Origin: Roseibium aquae | GTDB taxonomy: Bacteria; Pseudomonadota; Alphaproteobacteria; Rhizobiales; Stappiaceae | Assembly (NCBI RefSeq): GCF_008711285.1 | Contig: NZ_VXDC01000003.1 | Coordinates: forward strand, 248,001-312,000 | Reading direction: 5' to 3' | Length of the DNA stretch: 64,000 nucleotides | Part shown: piece by piece, positions 18,376 through 26,944 of the stretch | Numbering within the stretch: position 1 is the first letter of the stretch | How the letters are laid out: every line of letters begins with the position of its first letter | Notes under the pieces: model-generated | What the model was told of the DNA's origin: nothing | Databases searched by the model: none | What the model saw: the letters and a program-made list of their open reading frames with translations, nothing else | Translations under genes and position numbers: made by a program

Positions 18376-18837
18376 TCACTCTCTCCTCAATTCAATGCGC
18401 ACCCTCTGGCGCGCGGCGGCTTTTGACAGGGAGACAATCTTGCCGTCAACCTGAAGCCGATGATCGACCGGCCCCGCCCCGGGGCGCAGCACATAGGCGT
18501 TGCCGGGCACGGGTTCGTCGATGTCCAGAATCCAATACCCGCCTTCGCCGTCCGAGACCTGCCGGCCACGGCCCGGGATATGTCCCAGACCGGCGGCAAA
18601 ATCGGGCTGGCGCGAGCGGACCAGAACCATGCGGCCCTGCCGGTTCTCGTAGCAGTCCGTGACGGGGAAACCCTGCACAGAATGGTTCCACAAGACGCAC
18701 CAGCCCTGACCTTCGGGCATGGCAAAGCGCGCAATCTGGGAACCGTCGTCCCGCGCGGCGACCAGCGTCTGCGCGCAGGCCGGCGCTGCGCCGGACAGGA
18801 GGAGGGCTGCAAGCCCTCCTCTCATCAGCTGTTTCAC
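18376..18837 (-). CDS. DUF1850 exported protein
   Basis: This 153-residue protein has a signal peptide (residues 1-22, ending in APACA) and a DUF1850 domain with WNHSVQGFPVTDCYE, the family signature, and a later GY.LDID core. DUF1850 genes often sit between TAXI binding proteins and fused TRAP permeases, so a role in assembly or substrate handling is likely but not established. The start overlaps the TAXI gene stop by four bases (ATGA), which implies translational coupling. Confidence 0.86.
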   Translation of the reverse strand: MKQLMRGGLAALLLSGAAPACAQTLVAARDDGSQIARFAMPEGQGWCVLWNHSVQGFPVTDCYENRQGRMVLVRSRQPDFAAGLGHIPGRGRQVSDGEGGYWILDIDEPVPGNAYVLRPGAGPVDHRLQVDGKIVSLSKAAARQRVRIELRRE

Positions 18838-19820
18838 GGACGCAGGCGGTCCGGGATGGCTGCTCCGATTTCCTCGAAGTAGCGGATCGCGCCCGGATGC
18901 AGCGGCACCGGCGTCGCGGCCAGAGTGAACTCGACCGTGGTCTGGTTCGCTGCCGGGTGGACTGCCTGCAATTCGGCAATGTTTTCGAACATTGCGCTGG
19001 TGATCGCATAAGCCAGGTCGTCCGGCATTTCGGAGGACACGGTCAGCACATTGGGAATACCCAGCACCTTGATGTCCTCGTCCACGCCGTTATAGGTTCC
19101 GGCCGGCAGCGTTGTCGTCGCGAAGGTGCTGTCGGCGGCCATGGCGGCGGCCAGTTGCTCTTCGGTCAGGGCGATGATGACAATGTCCTGTGTCGTCGCC
19201 AGGTTCAGGATCGACGATGTCGGCGCGCCGACCGACCAGAAGCCCGCATCAATGTCGCCGTTGGCCAGCGCGTCTGCCGTTTCGTTGAAGTTCAGACGCT
19301 GCTCCTCGATATCGTCATAGGTGATGCCGTTCGCTTCGAGGATCGCGGCGGTGTTGACCTCCGTGCCGGAACCGGGCGCACCGATCGAGACGCGCTTGCC
19401 GCGCAGATCCTCGAGCGTAGAAATTCCGCTGCCTTCCAGCGCCACGATATGGATCATGTTGGCATAGAGCGAGGCCAGACCGCGAATCATCGGCAACTGC
19501 TGGCCCTCGAACCGGCCGGTACCTGTATAGGCCTGCGCCACCGTATCGGCCAAGCCGATCCCCAGATCCGCGTCGCCCGTGGCCACGAGACCCATGTTCT
19601 CAACCGACGCCCCGGTGACCTCGGCAGCGGCGGAATAGCCGTCAACATGGTTGTTGATCACCTCTGCGAGGCCGCCGCCCATCGGGTAGTAAACGCCGCC
19701 GGTTCCGCCGGTGGCAATCGAGAGCTGGCTTTGCGCCAGCGCCGGAGCACCGAAACCAAACGCGATCAGCGCAGCCGTTGCAATCAGGCCCTTCGGCCCG
19801 CGAAGTAGTGTCTTTTTCAT
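18834..19820 (-). CDS. TAXI family TRAP transporter solute-binding protein
   Basis: This 328-residue periplasmic protein has a clear signal peptide ending in APALA and the TAXI signature ATGGTGGVYYPMGGGLAEVIN. GLADTVAQAYTG and RVSIGAPGSGTEVNTAAILEA follow the family pattern for ligand binding. It captures a small organic anion and delivers it to the fused permease. The Shine-Dalgarno GGGAGG is strong. It is the first gene of a minus-strand operon of five (binding protein, DUF1850, permease, kinase, regulator). Substrates of TAXI proteins are known in few cases, so none is assigned. Confidence 0.95.
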   Translation of the reverse strand: MKKTLLRGPKGLIATAALIAFGFGAPALAQSQLSIATGGTGGVYYPMGGGLAEVINNHVDGYSAAAEVTGASVENMGLVATGDADLGIGLADTVAQAYTGTGRFEGQQLPMIRGLASLYANMIHIVALEGSGISTLEDLRGKRVSIGAPGSGTEVNTAAILEANGITYDDIEEQRLNFNETADALANGDIDAGFWSVGAPTSSILNLATTQDIVIIALTEEQLAAAMAADSTFATTTLPAGTYNGVDEDIKVLGIPNVLTVSSEMPDDLAYAITSAMFENIAELQAVHPAANQTTVEFTLAATPVPLHPGAIRYFEEIGAAIPDRLRP

Positions 19821-19929
19821 GCTGTCCTCCCAAAGACAAACCTGTCGTCACGCATTTTTCTTTCGACCGCAACAATTTTCCAGATTTGCCGACAAAGTTG
19901 GATGTTTTTTTGACGTGAAGTGGGAATTC

Positions 19930-19949
19930 CGTGGCAAGGGATCGCCACG
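19930..19949. promoter_or_regulatory. Inverted repeat upstream of the TAXI-TRAP operon
   Basis: CGTGGC and GCCACG form a perfect 6-base dyad with an 8-base spacer, 110 bases upstream of the TAXI gene start. It is a candidate binding site for the operon's own response regulator. I find no clear -24/-12 sigma-54 promoter in the 237-base gap, in line with the missing GAFTGA loop. Confidence 0.35.
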
Positions 19950-20057
19950 CCGAACGCAAGATCCCGCCAGGGGCCGGAACCGGGTGCGACGGCCGCCCTT
20001 TTTCGCAGCGTCCGCAGACATACCCTAAGTCGGGACAGGAGGCCGCTTCAAGCCTTG

Positions 20058-20711
20058 TCAGCCCACCACGTCCAAAACCCGCGTCTGATACGCCCATTCA
20101 ATGGACCGCGCGGCTACCGGATCGGTCAGGGCCATCTTGAAACCGGCGGCCGGCCGAACGCCGCCGACGGCCGGAAGCGTGCCGCACAGCATCGCATCGC
20201 CGTCGCCGAATCCGGCGCCCGCCATCAGCTCCGTGAGCGGACGGATCGCGGCCAGCGTACCGTCCTGGTAGAGGACCCAGCTTCCGTTTTCCAAGATCCA
20301 GGACTGGAGTTTCAGGCTATCCAACCGGTCCGCCACTTCCTCGAGAGGCCAGAGGGTACCGGCCACTGGCTTGGCGCAGATCTGCTTCGAATGGGCGACG
20401 GAATAGGTTTCGAGATCCCGATCGGTGTGATCGGAGCCAAGCCCGATCCAGATCGTGCCGTCCTGCCGGAGCAAGAATGGCTCCGCCTCGCCGGAACTTC
20501 CCGTTCCAAGGACCTGGATCGCGGGCTCTTGGGTCAGCAGAGCGGGCGCGCACTGATAATAGAGCGGCACACTGGATGGTGCGGGCACGCCGAGTGCAGC
20601 CAATTCAGCGATATGATGATCCACAGCCGCCGTGTCCCGGCCGGTCCAGCCTGCAACGATCAGGCGGGACGGCGCGCAGGACAGCATACCCCGTTCGGTT
20701 TGAAACTCCAT
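20058..20711 (-). CDS. DUF2848 family protein
   Basis: This protein is about 217 residues from the ATG at 20711; a GTG two codons upstream is also possible. It has the DUF2848 pattern AGWTGRD near the N-terminus, ELAALGVPAPSSVPLYY, SSGEAEP and GSDHTDRDLE. The fold is thought to resemble fumarylacetoacetate hydrolases, which would fit a metal-dependent hydrolase or decarboxylase of small organic acids; this is inference. It is the last gene of the DUF1445-DctPQM operon, 12 bases after the large permease gene, so it probably acts on the transported compound or a derivative. Confidence 0.87.
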   Translation of the reverse strand: MEFQTERGMLSCAPSRLIVAGWTGRDTAAVDHHIAELAALGVPAPSSVPLYYQCAPALLTQEPAIQVLGTGSSGEAEPFLLRQDGTIWIGLGSDHTDRDLETYSVAHSKQICAKPVAGTLWPLEEVADRLDSLKLQSWILENGSWVLYQDGTLAAIRPLTELMAGAGFGDGDAMLCGTLPAVGGVRPAAGFKMALTDPVAARSIEWAYQTRVLDVVG

Positions 20712-20723
20712 GACCACTATCCG

Positions 20724-22004
20724 TTAAAGCGTCGAAGGAAGATACAGCGCAAGCTGCGGCGCAAGGATCAGGAGGCCGACCATGGCGAGCATCGTCAGCG
20801 CGTAGGGAATGATCCCAAGCATGACGTCGCCGAACCGGCCGTTCTTGCGTGCGGCCTGCACGACATAGAGATTGAGCCCGACCGGCGGGGTGATCAGCGC
20901 CATTTCCACCAGAATGATCATCAGGATACCGAACCAGATCTTGTCATAGCCAAGCCCGACAATGATCGGCACGACGATCGGGATGGTCGCGACCATCAAG
21001 GACAGGGTTTCGATGAAAAAGCCGAGCACGATGTACATCAAGATGATGACCAGCAGCATTTCAAAGGGGCTGAGACCCAGGCCTGTCAGCATGTCCTGAA
21101 GCGCCCGGCTCACGCCCGCCGCCGTCAGGGCGAAATTCAACACATAAGCACCGACAACGACCAGCATGATCATGGCCGAGGTCTTGATCGCGCCGCGCAG
21201 GGCATCCGCCATCATCGCGCGCGACAGGGCTTTCTGGTGCGCCGCGATCAGCAGCGCCAGGCCGACGCCAACGGCAGCCGCTTCCGTGGGCGTGGCCCAG
21301 CCGGCGTAGATCGAGCCGACAATTGCCCCGAACAGACCCAGGATCGGACCGAGATCGGCGAGCGCGCGCACCTTGTCGCTCCAGGAACTGGGGCGGCTCG
21401 GCCCGCCAAGACCCGGCTTGACCACACACAGGATCGCCGTGACGACCATGAACAGGGCCGCCAGCATCAGCCCCGGGATCAAACCGGCCAGGAAAAGCTG
21501 CGGGATCGAGCTTTCCGTCAGGAAACCGTAGACGATCAGATTGATCGACGGCGGGATCATGATGCCCAGCGTGCCGCCCGCCGCGATCGCGCCCGAGAAG
21601 AGCTTCTGATTGTAGCCGAGCCTGTCGGCCTGGGGCATGGCCACCGTCGCCACGGTCGCCGCCGTCGCGACCGAAGACCCGGAGGTGGCCGAGAACATCG
21701 TCGCCGTTGCAATGTTGGCGTGGATCAGGCCACCGGGAAGCCAGGCGACCCATTTTTCAAGGGCGCCATAGGTGCGGGCGGCGACGCCGCTGCGCACCAG
21801 GATCTCGCCGAGAAGGACGAAGAGCGGGATCGCGATCAACGTGGCGCTGTTGGAGGAGGACCAGACGATCTGGCCCAGCCCGCGCATCAGCGGGAACGGG
21901 CTGAAGAACTGATCGATGCCGAAGGCGAGCAGGAAGAGGACGATGCCGACCGGAATGGACAGGCTGAGTAGGCCGAGCAGGCCTGCGGATGTGAACGCAA
22001 TCAT
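20724..22004 (-). CDS. TRAP transporter large permease (DctM type)
   Basis: This 426-residue membrane protein has about twelve membrane segments. It has DctM motifs: FVLLGEILVRSG, ATMFSATSGSSVATAATVATVAMP, GTLGIMIPPSINLIVYG and MALITPPVGLNLYVVQ. The start ATG overlaps the DctQ stop (ATGA). I rejected a longer open frame reaching to 22358 because it runs antisense-like through the DctQ gene. It forms the transport pathway with the DctQ and DctP partners encoded just upstream. Confidence 0.96.
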   Translation of the reverse strand: MIAFTSAGLLGLLSLSIPVGIVLFLLAFGIDQFFSPFPLMRGLGQIVWSSSNSATLIAIPLFVLLGEILVRSGVAARTYGALEKWVAWLPGGLIHANIATATMFSATSGSSVATAATVATVAMPQADRLGYNQKLFSGAIAAGGTLGIMIPPSINLIVYGFLTESSIPQLFLAGLIPGLMLAALFMVVTAILCVVKPGLGGPSRPSSWSDKVRALADLGPILGLFGAIVGSIYAGWATPTEAAAVGVGLALLIAAHQKALSRAMMADALRGAIKTSAMIMLVVVGAYVLNFALTAAGVSRALQDMLTGLGLSPFEMLLVIILMYIVLGFFIETLSLMVATIPIVVPIIVGLGYDKIWFGILMIILVEMALITPPVGLNLYVVQAARKNGRFGDVMLGIIPYALTMLAMVGLLILAPQLALYLPSTL

Positions 22005-22534
22005 GCTTCGCCCTTCGCGCCGGCAATGGTGTCGACGGCCTCGTAGTCCGCCGAGATCAGTTTCACTCCGGCCGCAACGAGAAGGATCAGGGCGGAGACA
22101 GCGAACCACAGCCACCCGCTCCACCACAGCATCTGCGGAATCCAGAGCGGTGTCTCCAGCGGGGTGTTGGCCCGCGCGCCGGTAGACAGGGTCTTGGCGA
22201 CCACGTCCCAGCCGCGCCAGGCGATCATGATCGCGGTGCCGGACAGACACCCCAGCGAAATGATGTCGAACACCGCCCGGCCCAGGGGAACAAGGCGCTG
22301 ACGGAGCAGGTCGATGCGCACATGCGCCTGCTCCGTCAAGGCATAACTGACCCCCCAACTGGTGGTCACGGCCATGGCATACCCAGAGATCTCATCGACC
22401 CCCCCGAGCGATCCACCCAGCTGACGGGCAACGATTTCAATGAGGGTCAGCAGAACGCAGCCCAAAAGGCCGATGCCCACAAGGATCGCAATGCGGTCGT
22501 TGAGCGTTCGAAGAGCGGATATGGGGAGGGTCAC
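22001..22534 (-). CDS. TRAP transporter small permease (DctQ type)
   Basis: This 177-residue protein has four membrane segments. It has the family motif around VARQLGGSLGGVDEISGYAM and HVRIDLLRQRL. It starts at GTG with AAGGA eight bases upstream, inside the end of the DctP gene region. It pairs with the large permease. Confidence 0.93.
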   Translation of the reverse strand: MTLPISALRTLNDRIAILVGIGLLGCVLLTLIEIVARQLGGSLGGVDEISGYAMAVTTSWGVSYALTEQAHVRIDLLRQRLVPLGRAVFDIISLGCLSGTAIMIAWRGWDVVAKTLSTGARANTPLETPLWIPQMLWWSGWLWFAVSALILLVAAGVKLISADYEAVDTIAGAKGEA

Positions 22535-22545
22535 GACAAGGATCC

Positions 22546-23592
22546 TTAGTTCGCCGGAATGCTGACGCCGGTCACCTTACCAACCGACGCGCTCCAGCGC
22601 TCGGCCCAATCGCCGCCCGCGCGCGCGGCCCAATCCGGAAGAACCTCCGAAATCAGAACGGCCTTGGCTTTTTCCGCATCCGCCGCGCTCGCCTCCACAA
22701 GGATCATGCCGCGGGCATCGCCATAGGGGCACTCGCCCGAGCCGGTCAGGCACTTGATATCGTTCTCAAGCGCCGTTTGGGCCGTTTCCCATGCCGGGGC
22801 TTCAAAGTGATCGCGAACTCCGGTTTCCAGCACCGACTGCTGATCCTCGGAAAGCGTGTTCCACTTGTCGAGATTGATCGCGGTCACGACCGGGTCCCAG
22901 CCGCCGAGCGGCAGGGGCAGCAGATGCGTCGACACTTCCCACCAGCCGGCATTGTATCCCGACCCCGCACCCGTGATGGCGCAATCGACCACACCGCGTT
23001 GCAGAGCTCCGGGCACTTCGCCAAAGCCGATGTTCACACCCTCCGCGCCCAGCGCTTCCAGAAACTTGGCCGTCATGCGGCCGGACGCCCGGACCTTCTT
23101 GCCCTGGAGGTCGTCCAGCGAACCGATCTCGGTGTTGCAGAAGACGACCTGCGGCGGATAGGGCGCAATGCCAAGCACCTTGGCGTTGAACACATCGCGG
23201 TAAATATCGTCGACCATCGGACGGGCCGCCTCCACGGCCTTTTTCGCGGTGGCCGCATCGGTGGCGATCAGCGGTACGTCAAGCGCTTCGAGCGCGGCGC
23301 TGTCCGCCACGGCATAATCGGCCACCGTCATGCCGACATCGAACACCCCCTGGCTGAGCATGCGGTACACATCGCCCCCGCCAATGCCCATCTGGTCATG
23401 GGTGGTCAGTGCCGCCGTCAGCCCGCCGCCGGACAGCTCGGGCAGCTTTTCCGACCAGAACGGGGCTTCGTATTGCTTGTGCAGCGGCAAGCCGCTCCAG
23501 CTGCCGACAACGGCCAGTTCTTCCGCGAGAGCCGGGCCGCCGACGCTCAGCGCGAGCAGCGAACATGTGGTCAGTCTTCCAAGATATGTCAT
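22546..23592 (-). CDS. TRAP transporter solute-binding protein (DctP type)
   Basis: This 348-residue periplasmic protein has a signal peptide ending in GPALAEE. DctP motifs include GKKVRASGRMTAKFLEALGAEGVNIGFGEVPGALQRGVVDCAITG, with the Arg of VRASGR that usually binds the substrate carboxylate. That points to a carboxylic acid as ligand. It overlaps the DUF1445 gene stop by four bases, so expression is coupled. I rejected a longer frame upstream of 23592 because it overlaps the DUF1445 gene and lacks protein-like character. Confidence 0.94.
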   Translation of the reverse strand: MTYLGRLTTCSLLALSVGGPALAEELAVVGSWSGLPLHKQYEAPFWSEKLPELSGGGLTAALTTHDQMGIGGGDVYRMLSQGVFDVGMTVADYAVADSAALEALDVPLIATDAATAKKAVEAARPMVDDIYRDVFNAKVLGIAPYPPQVVFCNTEIGSLDDLQGKKVRASGRMTAKFLEALGAEGVNIGFGEVPGALQRGVVDCAITGAGSGYNAGWWEVSTHLLPLPLGGWDPVVTAINLDKWNTLSEDQQSVLETGVRDHFEAPAWETAQTALENDIKCLTGSGECPYGDARGMILVEASAADAEKAKAVLISEVLPDWAARAGGDWAERWSASVGKVTGVSIPAN

Positions 23593-24467
23593 GGGTTTGT
23601 GTCCTCTGGGTGGGTTGCTTGCGTTTCTTGTTGTTCCGGATAAAGAGCCGGTGTCCGGTCGTCGACGTCGCAGATCAGCATGGCGCCCGGTGCGTGGGTG
23701 ATGGCCAGCGGCAGTTTCGCCGCCATGATCGCGACCTGCGGCGTGACCCCGCAGGCCCAGAAAGCGGGAACCTCGCCATCGCGGATCTCGACCGGCTGGC
23801 CCCAATCGGGCCGCATCACATCGGAAATGCCGATGGTCCGGGGATCGCCAACGTGAACCGGCGCGCCATGCGCGAGAGGATAGCGGCCCGAAATGGCCTT
23901 GGCCTCGTCCAGCCTGTCTTGCGGGATCGGCCGCATGGACACGACCATCCCGCCGCCAAAAGGGCCGCTGGGCACGGTTTCGATCGTAGAGCGGAACATG
24001 GGAACCGTCACATCCTGTGCGATATGCCTCATCCCGATGCCAGCGCGCAAAAGCGCGTCCTCAAAGGTGAAGGAGCAGCCGATGGCGAAGGCGACGAAGT
24101 CGTCCTGCCAGATGTCGGTGAGATCCGAAACCTGGCCATCCAGCACGCCGCCGCGATAGATGTTGTAACGCGATGCATCGGTGCGGATGTCGACATCCAC
24201 GCCAATCCTGCCGATCACCGGACTTCCCGGTTCCGAGACGCCGGCCAGCGGACATGGTTTCGGATTTTCACGGCAATAGGCATGAAAGGCATCGGCCACG
24301 TCCAGCGGTAGAATAGCGAGATTGCACTGAAGCCGGCCTTTGGCGAGTCCGGCGGTGTGGCCGGTGTACCGACCGGCACGTATCGCGGCGCGCACGGTTT
24401 GCACGTCGGCTGCCACCAACTGGCCGAAGGAAACCCCGCCGTATTGCTCTGCCTGGAAACCGTCCAC
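23589..24467 (-). CDS. DUF1445 family putative hydro-lyase (D-glutamate cyclase-like)
   Basis: This protein is 292 residues from a GTG start with a strong GGAGGA six bases upstream. It has family motifs HTAGLAKGRLQCNLAILP, FAIGCSFTFEDALL and FWACGVTPQVAIMAAKLPLAITHAPGAMLICD. The D-glutamate cyclase of mammals belongs to the same family and interconverts D-glutamate and 5-oxo-D-proline. The reaction here is inferred at best to be a hydro-lyase or cyclase on a small organic acid. It is the first gene of the DctPQM-DUF2848 operon and is divergent from a LysR regulator, which fits a uptake-plus-catabolism unit. Confidence 0.88.
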   Translation of the reverse strand: MDGFQAEQYGGVSFGQLVAADVQTVRAAIRAGRYTGHTAGLAKGRLQCNLAILPLDVADAFHAYCRENPKPCPLAGVSEPGSPVIGRIGVDVDIRTDASRYNIYRGGVLDGQVSDLTDIWQDDFVAFAIGCSFTFEDALLRAGIGMRHIAQDVTVPMFRSTIETVPSGPFGGGMVVSMRPIPQDRLDEAKAISGRYPLAHGAPVHVGDPRTIGISDVMRPDWGQPVEIRDGEVPAFWACGVTPQVAIMAAKLPLAITHAPGAMLICDVDDRTPALYPEQQETQATHPEDTNP

Positions 24468-24523
24468 TCCGTATCCTCCGCACCATCTCGGCACAAATGC
24501 TGAGGCGGTTGCACGATCAAGTC

Positions 24524-24535
24524 AAATCGTGATTT
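24524..24535. promoter_or_regulatory. Candidate LysR-type operator (AAATC-GT-GATTT)
   Basis: A perfect 5-2-5 inverted repeat lies in the 115-base gap between the LysR gene and the DUF1445-TRAP operon. LysR proteins usually bind dyads in such divergent gaps, so this is a likely operator. Binding is inferred. Confidence 0.45.
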
Positions 24536-24582
24536 CTTGTCCAAAGTGATCCATTTTTTCTATCGCTCTGGGGGAATTCTGC

Positions 24583-25458
24583 ATGACATTTGAGCAGCTC
24601 CGCACCTTTCTCGCGGTTGCCCGGATGGGCGGCGTCCGGCGCGCCGCCGAGCAGCTTAATATTTCGCAACCCGCTGTTTCCTCACGCATATCGGGTCTGG
24701 AAACCTATCTGGGAACCGAGCTTTTTTCCCGGACACCCACGGGAGTCGTGCTGACCCGGCACGGTGTGCTGCTGCGTCAGCATGCAGAACAGATCATGTC
24801 CATCACGGAGCGGATCAAAGCCGATGTGATGTCGGATGACAGCCACACGAACCTGCTGCGGCTGGGTGTGGCGGAAACCGTGGCGCAAACCTGGCTGCCC
24901 GACTTCCTGAAGGAACTTCACGCGGTGTTTCCGCGGATTACCATCGAGGTCTCCGTCGACATCTCGCTCAATCTGCGCGAACTGCTGCTCGACCGGTCAC
25001 TCGATCTGACCATCCTGATGGGGCCGATTTCCGAATACAGCGTGGACAATGTGGAATTGCCGCCATTCGAGCTGGCCTGGTACAAGCCCGTAGGCATGGG
25101 CGAACCGGATCTGAGCGCCGTCCCGGTGATTACCTACAACCGCAATTCCCGGCCGCACCGGGAGTTGACCCAGGAACTGCGCGACCGTCACGGAAGCACC
25201 GCGCAGATCTTTCCGACCAACTCGCTGTCCACCGGTTTCGAGATGGTCGCCTCGGGGATCGGCGTCGGTATCCTGCCCCGCGTGCTGGGACGGCGGCTGG
25301 TGCGTGAAAAGCGGATCGCCACTTTTGATCCGGGCTGGCAACCGAGCCCGCTCAGGTTCACCGCCGCCTATATCGGGGACCCGCGAAACCAGCTGATCGC
25401 GCGCGCGGCCCGGATCGCGCAACAGATCTCCGAGAGCGCCGCCTCGGCGGCCAAATAA
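24583..25458 (+). CDS. LysR-type transcriptional regulator of the DUF1445-TRAP operon
   Basis: This 291-residue protein has the N-terminal LysR helix-turn-helix MTFEQLRTFLAVARMGGVRRAAEQLNISQPAVSSRISGLE and a C-terminal periplasmic-binding-like sensor with TNSLSTGFEMVASGIGVGILPR. It is transcribed away from the DUF1445-DctPQM-DUF2848 operon. The usual LysR arrangement makes that operon its target, with the transported acid or a product as co-inducer; this is inferred. A hairpin followed by a T-run (25462-25499) may end its transcript. Confidence 0.94.
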   Translation: MTFEQLRTFLAVARMGGVRRAAEQLNISQPAVSSRISGLETYLGTELFSRTPTGVVLTRHGVLLRQHAEQIMSITERIKADVMSDDSHTNLLRLGVAETVAQTWLPDFLKELHAVFPRITIEVSVDISLNLRELLLDRSLDLTILMGPISEYSVDNVELPPFELAWYKPVGMGEPDLSAVPVITYNRNSRPHRELTQELRDRHGSTAQIFPTNSLSTGFEMVASGIGVGILPRVLGRRLVREKRIATFDPGWQPSPLRFTAAYIGDPRNQLIARAARIAQQISESAASAAK

Positions 25459-25461
25459 TCA

Positions 25462-25499
25462 CCAGGATAGATCGAGCATGTCTCCTGGCTTAAATTTTT
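25462..25499 (+). terminator. Probable rho-independent terminator of the LysR gene
   Basis: CCAGGA (25462-25467) pairs with TCCTGG (25483-25488), followed by CTTAAATTTTT. The loop is 15 bases and could pair further, and the stem is modest. Confidence 0.45.
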
Positions 25500-25564
25500 G
25501 GTGATATCCAACCGTTAAGTGTGCCCCGCGTGGCGATACAGCCAAGACATTCAGGAGACACCCC

Positions 25565-26692
25565 ATGGCATTCCTCCGCCGTTCCTCACTCAAATCATTT
25601 CTGGCCACAACCTGCGTTGCCGCCAGCATGGTTTTCACTCCGCTGAGCGCCCAAGCCTGCACAAGCTTCGTCCTGACCGCCGGCGACGGATCGCCGGTCT
25701 ACGGACGGACGATGGAATTCGGCATCGAAACCCGGTCCGGCGTCTCGCTGATCCCGAAGGGCTACACCTACGCCGCTCAGACCGGGGCTGACGCCCCCAT
25801 GAGCTGGACGGCCAAGCACAACGTGATCGCCATGAACGCGTTCGACGACCCGACGCTTGTCTCCGACGGGATGAACGAAGCCGGGATGGCCGGCGGAATT
25901 CTTTATTTCCCCGGTTTTGCGGATTACGCGGAAAGCTCCGCTGAGACCGCCGACAGGGAAATGGCACCGGGCGACTTCCTCTATTGGGCACTTGCCAACT
26001 TCGAGACCGTGGATCAGGTGAAAAAAGCCGTCGAGGCGGGCGAGGTCGTGGTTGTTGGCGTCAAACTCGAGGCCTTGGGGGCCGTTCCGCCTTTTCACTA
26101 CACGCTGCACGACAAGGATGGGAACTCCATCGTCATCGAACCGGTGGACGGCGGATTGAAGGTGTTCGACAACCCCACCCAGATCATGACCAATTCCCCC
26201 GGGTTCGAGTGGCACTTGACCAATCTGCGCAACTTCGTGAACCTGTCGCCGGTCAACAAGGACAGCGCCCAAGCGCTTGAAAAAACCGTCAACTCCTTCG
26301 GCCAGGGGTCGGGGTGGCTTGGTCTTCCCGGCGACCCGACACCCCCGTCCCGCTTCATCCGGGCGGCCAGTTTCGTAGCCAGCGTCAAGACCGGCGACAC
26401 CGCGGAGGACGCCCTGCGGGCCACCGCGCACGTGCTCAACAATTTCGATATCCCGGTCGGCTGGATCCAGCCCGGCGCGGCTCAGCAAGGCGGCGAGGAC
26501 AGCGCGGACGACTACACCCAATGGTCCGTCATGGCGGACATGAAGAACGGTGCCTATTATGTCCGATCCCACGATGCGATGGCGTTCAACTCCATCAGCT
26601 TCGGCGATTTTCAAGACGGCGCCACGGAAATCGTCAGCTACACCCTGCCTGAACGCCCCGCCTTCGTGCCGCTGAGCAGCCTGCAGCAGTAA
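25565..26692 (+). CDS. Secreted linear amide C-N hydrolase (choloylglycine hydrolase family)
   Basis: This 375-residue protein has a signal peptide of 31 residues ending in SAQA, immediately followed by Cys32. In this Ntn-hydrolase family the N-terminal Cys exposed by processing is the nucleophile, so signal cleavage and activation are one step. GRTMEFGIE follows with the conserved Arg, then LVSDGMNEAGMAGG and NNFDIPVGWI. Members cut penicillin V, conjugated bile salts or acyl-homoserine lactones; this sequence does not show which. It acts in the periplasm. It stands alone, between the LysR gene and the convergent autotransporter. Confidence 0.92.
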   Translation: MAFLRRSSLKSFLATTCVAASMVFTPLSAQACTSFVLTAGDGSPVYGRTMEFGIETRSGVSLIPKGYTYAAQTGADAPMSWTAKHNVIAMNAFDDPTLVSDGMNEAGMAGGILYFPGFADYAESSAETADREMAPGDFLYWALANFETVDQVKKAVEAGEVVVVGVKLEALGAVPPFHYTLHDKDGNSIVIEPVDGGLKVFDNPTQIMTNSPGFEWHLTNLRNFVNLSPVNKDSAQALEKTVNSFGQGSGWLGLPGDPTPPSRFIRAASFVASVKTGDTAEDALRATAHVLNNFDIPVGWIQPGAAQQGGEDSADDYTQWSVMADMKNGAYYVRSHDAMAFNSISFGDFQDGATEIVSYTLPERPAFVPLSSLQQ

Positions 26693-26717
26693 CCGGCCAA
26701 TCGGTTGACCCTTAGAA

Positions 26718-26742
26718 AGGCCGGGCCAATCTGGCCCGGCCT
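26718..26742 (-). terminator. Hairpin terminator A1 (T-run on the minus strand)
   Basis: AGGCCGGGCCA and TGGCCCGGCCT form an 11-base perfect stem with an ATC loop. On the minus strand the stem is followed by TTTCTAAG. It is an inverted copy of the hairpin at 26917-26941. It could end minus-strand transcripts from the autotransporter that pass the other hairpin. Confidence 0.6.
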
Positions 26743-26774
26743 CAGCTAAATGAAAAATCAGCGCTGTCTATGGG

Positions 26775-26891
26775 GTCATCCCGGCCAAACGGAGTGCGAG
26801 CCGGGGCCGGAGAGCCTCAAGACTTTGTTTTAGTTGCATAATCTCTTTCAAATCCGATCCCGGATTTCCGCTATGCTGCATCCGGGATGAC
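26775..26891. repeat. Dispersed palindromic repeat, copy 1 (GTCATCCCGG ... CCGGGATGAC)
   Basis: The 117-base element has terminal inverted repeats GTCATCCCGG (26775-26784) and CCGGGATGAC (26882-26891). Its left part (GGCCAAACGGAGTGCGAGCC) matches, in reverse complement, the right part of the element at 54352-54452. The two copies face opposite directions. It lies between two terminator hairpins in a convergent intergenic gap and contains no open frame. Confidence 0.75.
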
Positions 26892-26916
26892 GAAAACTGG
26901 GTTTGTCCGCAAACTG

Positions 26917-26944
26917 AGGCCGGGCCAATTTGGCCCGGCCTTTT
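26917..26944 (+). terminator. Hairpin terminator A2 (T-run on the plus strand)
   Basis: AGGCCGGGCCA and TGGCCCGGCCT form an 11-base stem with an ATT loop, followed by TTTT. It is a strong intrinsic terminator for the Ntn hydrolase transcript. With A1 it makes an inverted pair around the dispersed repeat. Confidence 0.75.

Noticed and set aside
19821-20057. Sigma-54 promoter before the TAXI-TRAP operon
   Set aside because: TGGC-like matches have wrong spacing or lie on the other strand.
22005-22358. Upstream extension of the large TRAP permease frame to 22358
   Set aside because: It overlaps the DctQ gene in another frame. The ATGA overlap at 22001-22004 marks the true start.
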